From the NCBI GenBank assembly GCA_017882935.1, contig JADGOP010000105.1, positions 1 to 7,477 of the forward strand: a stretch of 7,477 nucleotides of DNA, read 5' to 3'. Origin of the DNA: Actinomycetota bacterium (GTDB lineage: Bacteria; Actinomycetota; Acidimicrobiia; Acidimicrobiales; Iamiaceae). The stretch's first letter is position 1. Every line of letters begins with the position of its first letter. Below, piece by piece: positions 5,780 to 7,477 of the stretch. Under the pieces are notes generated by a model that did not search any database, was not told the DNA's origin, and saw only the letters and a list, made by a program, of their open reading frames with translations. The position numbers were made by a program, and so were the translations under genes.

Positions 5780-6412
5780 ATGGCAACGAAGGCCACGAGC
5801 CCAGCAACCAAGACCACGAGCCCAGCAACCAAGACCACGAGCCGGGCAGCCAAGACCACGAGCCGGGCAGCCAAGACCACCTCCACCAAGAAGGCACGGC
5901 CGGCTGCGACGAAGCGCGGTCCGGCTGCCAAGGGCCCGCAGCGGATGCCCGCCGACATCGCCAAGGCCGATGCCGGCCTCCGCAAGGCGGCGCAGCAGCT
6001 CGGGGACGCGGTCGCCGAGCTCCGGGCTTCGGAGGACAAGGCGTGGAAGGACTACTCCGACGACGTCCACGAGGCGCTCCTGCACCTGAACGCGCAGCTC
6101 GAGGTGGCCACGGCACAGGTCAAGGCCGCCCACTCCGAGACCCGCGAGGACCTCGTCGAGGCCCTGCACCAGGCCGCCGACGCCCGCAAGGGGATCGTCG
6201 ACCAGTTCCGGATCCAGACGCGGCTCGGGATGATGGAGGCCCGTGACCGCAGCCAGGAGGCCATCGACAACGTCAACGTCATCGGCCGGAAGCTGGAGTC
6301 GATCATCGACGCGGTGCGGCACGACACGAAGAAGGCGTGGGGCGACCTCCACCGCCACACCACCAACGTCATCAGCCCCCTCCGCTCCGCCATCCAGGCC
6401 GTGGGCGGCTGA
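5780..6412 (+). CDS. Histone-H1-like tail plus helical domain, unknown function
   Basis: I do not recognise a named family for this 210-residue protein. Residues 1-55 are a disordered basic tail rich in Lys, Ala, Thr and Pro, including four seven-residue repeats at 6-33 (two of TSPATKT, then two of TSRAAKT), and then TKKARPAATKRGPAAK. Such tails resemble eukaryotic histone H1 and the C-terminal tails of actinobacterial HU proteins. Residues 56-210 look almost wholly helical and charged, with coiled-coil character, and have no membrane segment or signal peptide. A weak internal duplication is visible: KAWKDYSDDVHEALLHL (87-103) and KAWGDLHRHTTNVISPL (185-201). A DNA-compacting or nucleoid-associated stress role is a reasonable inference from the tail, but the helical part could equally be a scaffold. 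The start at 5780 is set by a strong ribosome binding site. A candidate DevR box lies upstream, and the stop codon is three bases from that of the convergent metal ATPase gene. Confidence 0.85.
   Translation: MATKATSPATKTTSPATKTTSRAAKTTSRAAKTTSTKKARPAATKRGPAAKGPQRMPADIAKADAGLRKAAQQLGDAVAELRASEDKAWKDYSDDVHEALLHLNAQLEVATAQVKAAHSETREDLVEALHQAADARKGIVDQFRIQTRLGMMEARDRSQEAIDNVNVIGRKLESIIDAVRHDTKKAWGDLHRHTTNVISPLRSAIQAVGG
5795..5878 (+). repeat. Four in-frame 21-bp tandem repeats, two types in pairs
   Basis: Copies start at 5795, 5816, 5837 and 5858. The first two are identical to each other, the last two are identical to each other, and the pairs differ at three bases. Each copy encodes seven residues of the basic tail. 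The pairwise identity suggests recent separate duplications, so copy number probably varies between strains. Confidence 0.95.
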
Positions 6413-6425
6413 GCGTCACGCCGCC
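6404..6425. terminator. Hairpin spanning both convergent stop codons, candidate bidirectional terminator
   Basis: GGCGGC (6404-6409) pairs with GCCGCC (6420-6425). Inside it, the TGA stop of the plus-strand gene (6410-6412) pairs with TCA (6416-6418), the stop of the minus-strand gene, leaving a GCG loop and one bulged C. The stem thus has nine pairs and sits exactly between two convergent genes. No T-run follows on either strand. Confidence 0.4.
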
Positions 6426-7477
6426 GCGCCGGGCAGCTCTTGGCCGCCCCTCGGACCGGTGGGATCGGCCAGCGAGAGGTAGCTCTCGTCCTCTTGGGCG
6501 AAGTGCAGCTCGAGCACCGCGTACAGCCCGTACAGGAGCCGCCGGAGCTCGCGGACCTCGTCGCCCGTCGGCGCCCGCCCCCCGAGGTGCTCGAGCACCG
6601 TCCCGAGCCGGGCGATGAGCCGGCTGATCTCGGCGTGCGCCCGGCTCATGGGTGCCGTCGGGTCGGTGCCGCCGATCGCCTCGGCCATCGCCGGGTAGAG
6701 CTGCCGGTCCTCGGCCAGCTCATGGGGCTCGATCTCCTCGACGAGGATGCGCTGCGCGTCGCGGACGAGGTCGAGCGCAGCGGGTGAGGGGTCGTCGCCG
6801 AGCGCGTCGGCGGCCGTGCGAAGCAGGTCGAGCTGGGGTTGCAGGGTGCGGTGCTCGGTCCCGAACCGGAGGGCCAGCAGGTTGTCGCCGGGCCCGAGCC
6901 GCAGCATCTCGGCGTCACCGCCGAGCGCGCGCAGCGCGTTGAGGATCACGGCGACGTCGATGAGCTCCTGGAGGACCGCTCCCCACGCCGCCGGCAGGTA
7001 GCCGAGGGCCGCGACCACCATCGCCACGACCGACAGCGACATGCCCGCGACGACGCTCTGGAGGGCGATCGCGCGGGCGCGGCGGGCGATCAGGTGCGCC
7101 TCGCCCAGCCGGTCCAGTCGATCGACCGTGAGGACCACGTCGGCCGCCTCCGACGAGGCGGTTGCACCGGCTGCGCCGAGGGCCACGCCGACATCGGCCG
7201 CGGCGAGCGCCGGGGCGTCGTTGATGCCGTCGCCGACCATGATCGTGGTGGCCGCTCCCGCGGCCTCACGCACCGCCTCGAGCTTCTGCGCGGGGGTCTG
7301 CTCGGCGTGCACCTCGTCGACGCCGACGAGCCGGCCCACGGCCGTGGCCACGTCGGCGCGATCGCCGGTGAGCATCACCACGCGGGAGATCCCCGACCGG
7401 CGCAGTGCCCGGATCGTGCGGGTGGCGTCGGGTCGGACGGGGTCGGTGAGCAGGACCGCACCCACCGCGACGTCGTC
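6416..7477 (-). CDS. P1B-5-type metal-transporting ATPase with C-terminal hemerythrin domain (3' part)
   Basis: Only the last 353 residues are in the window; the frame is open to the right edge and the true start lies outside. Numbering from the first visible residue, the end of the phosphorylation domain shows MLTGDR (35-40) and the hinge VGDGINDAPAL (81-91). Two membrane helices follow, at about 138-160 and 166-184; the second contains QELID. From memory, QExxD in this helix marks the P1B-5 subgroup. Residues about 205-335 form an HHE/hemerythrin-like four-helix domain with His209, His252-x3-Glu256, His281 and His325-x3-Glu329, a full set of di-iron ligands. A C-terminal hemerythrin domain is known in P1B-5 ATPases such as Acel_1582 of Acidothermus, and Nia of Sinorhizobium is linked to nickel and iron export. 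Expected role: ATP-driven export of iron, nickel or cobalt from the cytoplasm, with the di-iron domain sensing O2 or iron. The TPC motif of the metal site lies outside the window, so the subgroup call is incomplete. Confidence 0.9.
   Translation of the reverse strand, partial: DDVAVGAVLLTDPVRPDATRTIRALRRSGISRVVMLTGDRADVATAVGRLVGVDEVHAEQTPAQKLEAVREAAGAATTIMVGDGINDAPALAAADVGVALGAAGATASSEAADVVLTVDRLDRLGEAHLIARRARAIALQSVVAGMSLSVVAMVVAALGYLPAAWGAVLQELIDVAVILNALRALGGDAEMLRLGPGDNLLALRFGTEHRTLQPQLDLLRTAADALGDDPSPAALDLVRDAQRILVEEIEPHELAEDRQLYPAMAEAIGGTDPTAPMSRAHAEISRLIARLGTVLEHLGGRAPTGDEVRELRRLLYGLYAVLELHFAQEDESYLSLADPTGPRGGQELPGAAA

Noticed and set aside
4834..6039. 401-codon minus-strand open frame
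   Set aside because: It is antisense to two well-supported plus-strand genes, with no recognisable motif or ribosome binding site.
4563..6089. 508-codon plus-strand open frame over the two-domain stress protein
   Set aside because: It is an arginine- and glycine-rich out-of-frame translation of the stress protein and the histone-tailed gene, with no domain.

Overview
The window is very GC-rich, densely coded and lacks any sign of a mobile element. Gene content and codon use point to a chromosomal segment of an actinobacterium. The protein set (DevS-type and DevR-type regulators, universal stress proteins, a Rv2004c-like kinase fusion, a P1B ATPase with a hemerythrin tail) fits an aerobic soil or water actinobacterium outside the mycobacteria. 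An acidimicrobial-type lineage is possible but only a guess.

Layout. Positions 1-110 hold a 17-bp perfect hairpin and three perfect copies of a 13-bp repeat, with no gene. A minus-strand pair follows: a DevS/DosT-type sensor histidine kinase (1607-3328) and, 11 bases behind its stop, a kinase-fold/P-loop fusion protein of the Rv2004c kind (111-1595). A DevR/DosR-type response regulator (3425-4084, plus) is divergent from the sensor across a 96-bp gap. It converges on a one-domain universal stress protein (4120-4590, minus). That gene is divergent from a two-domain universal stress protein (4780-5694, plus), which is followed by a histone-H1-tailed helical protein (5780-6412, plus). The last gene (6416 to beyond 7477, minus) is the 3' part of a P1B-type metal ATPase fused to a C-terminal hemerythrin domain. 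It converges on the histone-tailed gene with only three bases between the stop codons.

How the genes may work together. In Mycobacterium tuberculosis, DevS/DosT sense O2, NO and CO through a GAF-bound heme and phosphorylate DevR. DevR then switches on a dormancy regulon rich in universal stress proteins and including Rv2004c. Here the heme-ligand histidine and distal tyrosine of DevS are both present at the same spacing (His144, Tyr166). The DevR phospho-acceptor and recognition-helix lysines and asparagine are kept as well. Several regulon-type genes lie next to the regulators rather than scattered. Three imperfect matches to the DevR palindrome lie in front of the two stress-protein genes and the histone-tailed gene. 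I infer a compact hypoxia/redox-response island that may add two less usual outputs: a chromatin-like protein and an iron- or oxygen-linked metal exporter. The regulators are well supported; membership of the outer genes in the regulon is a hypothesis.
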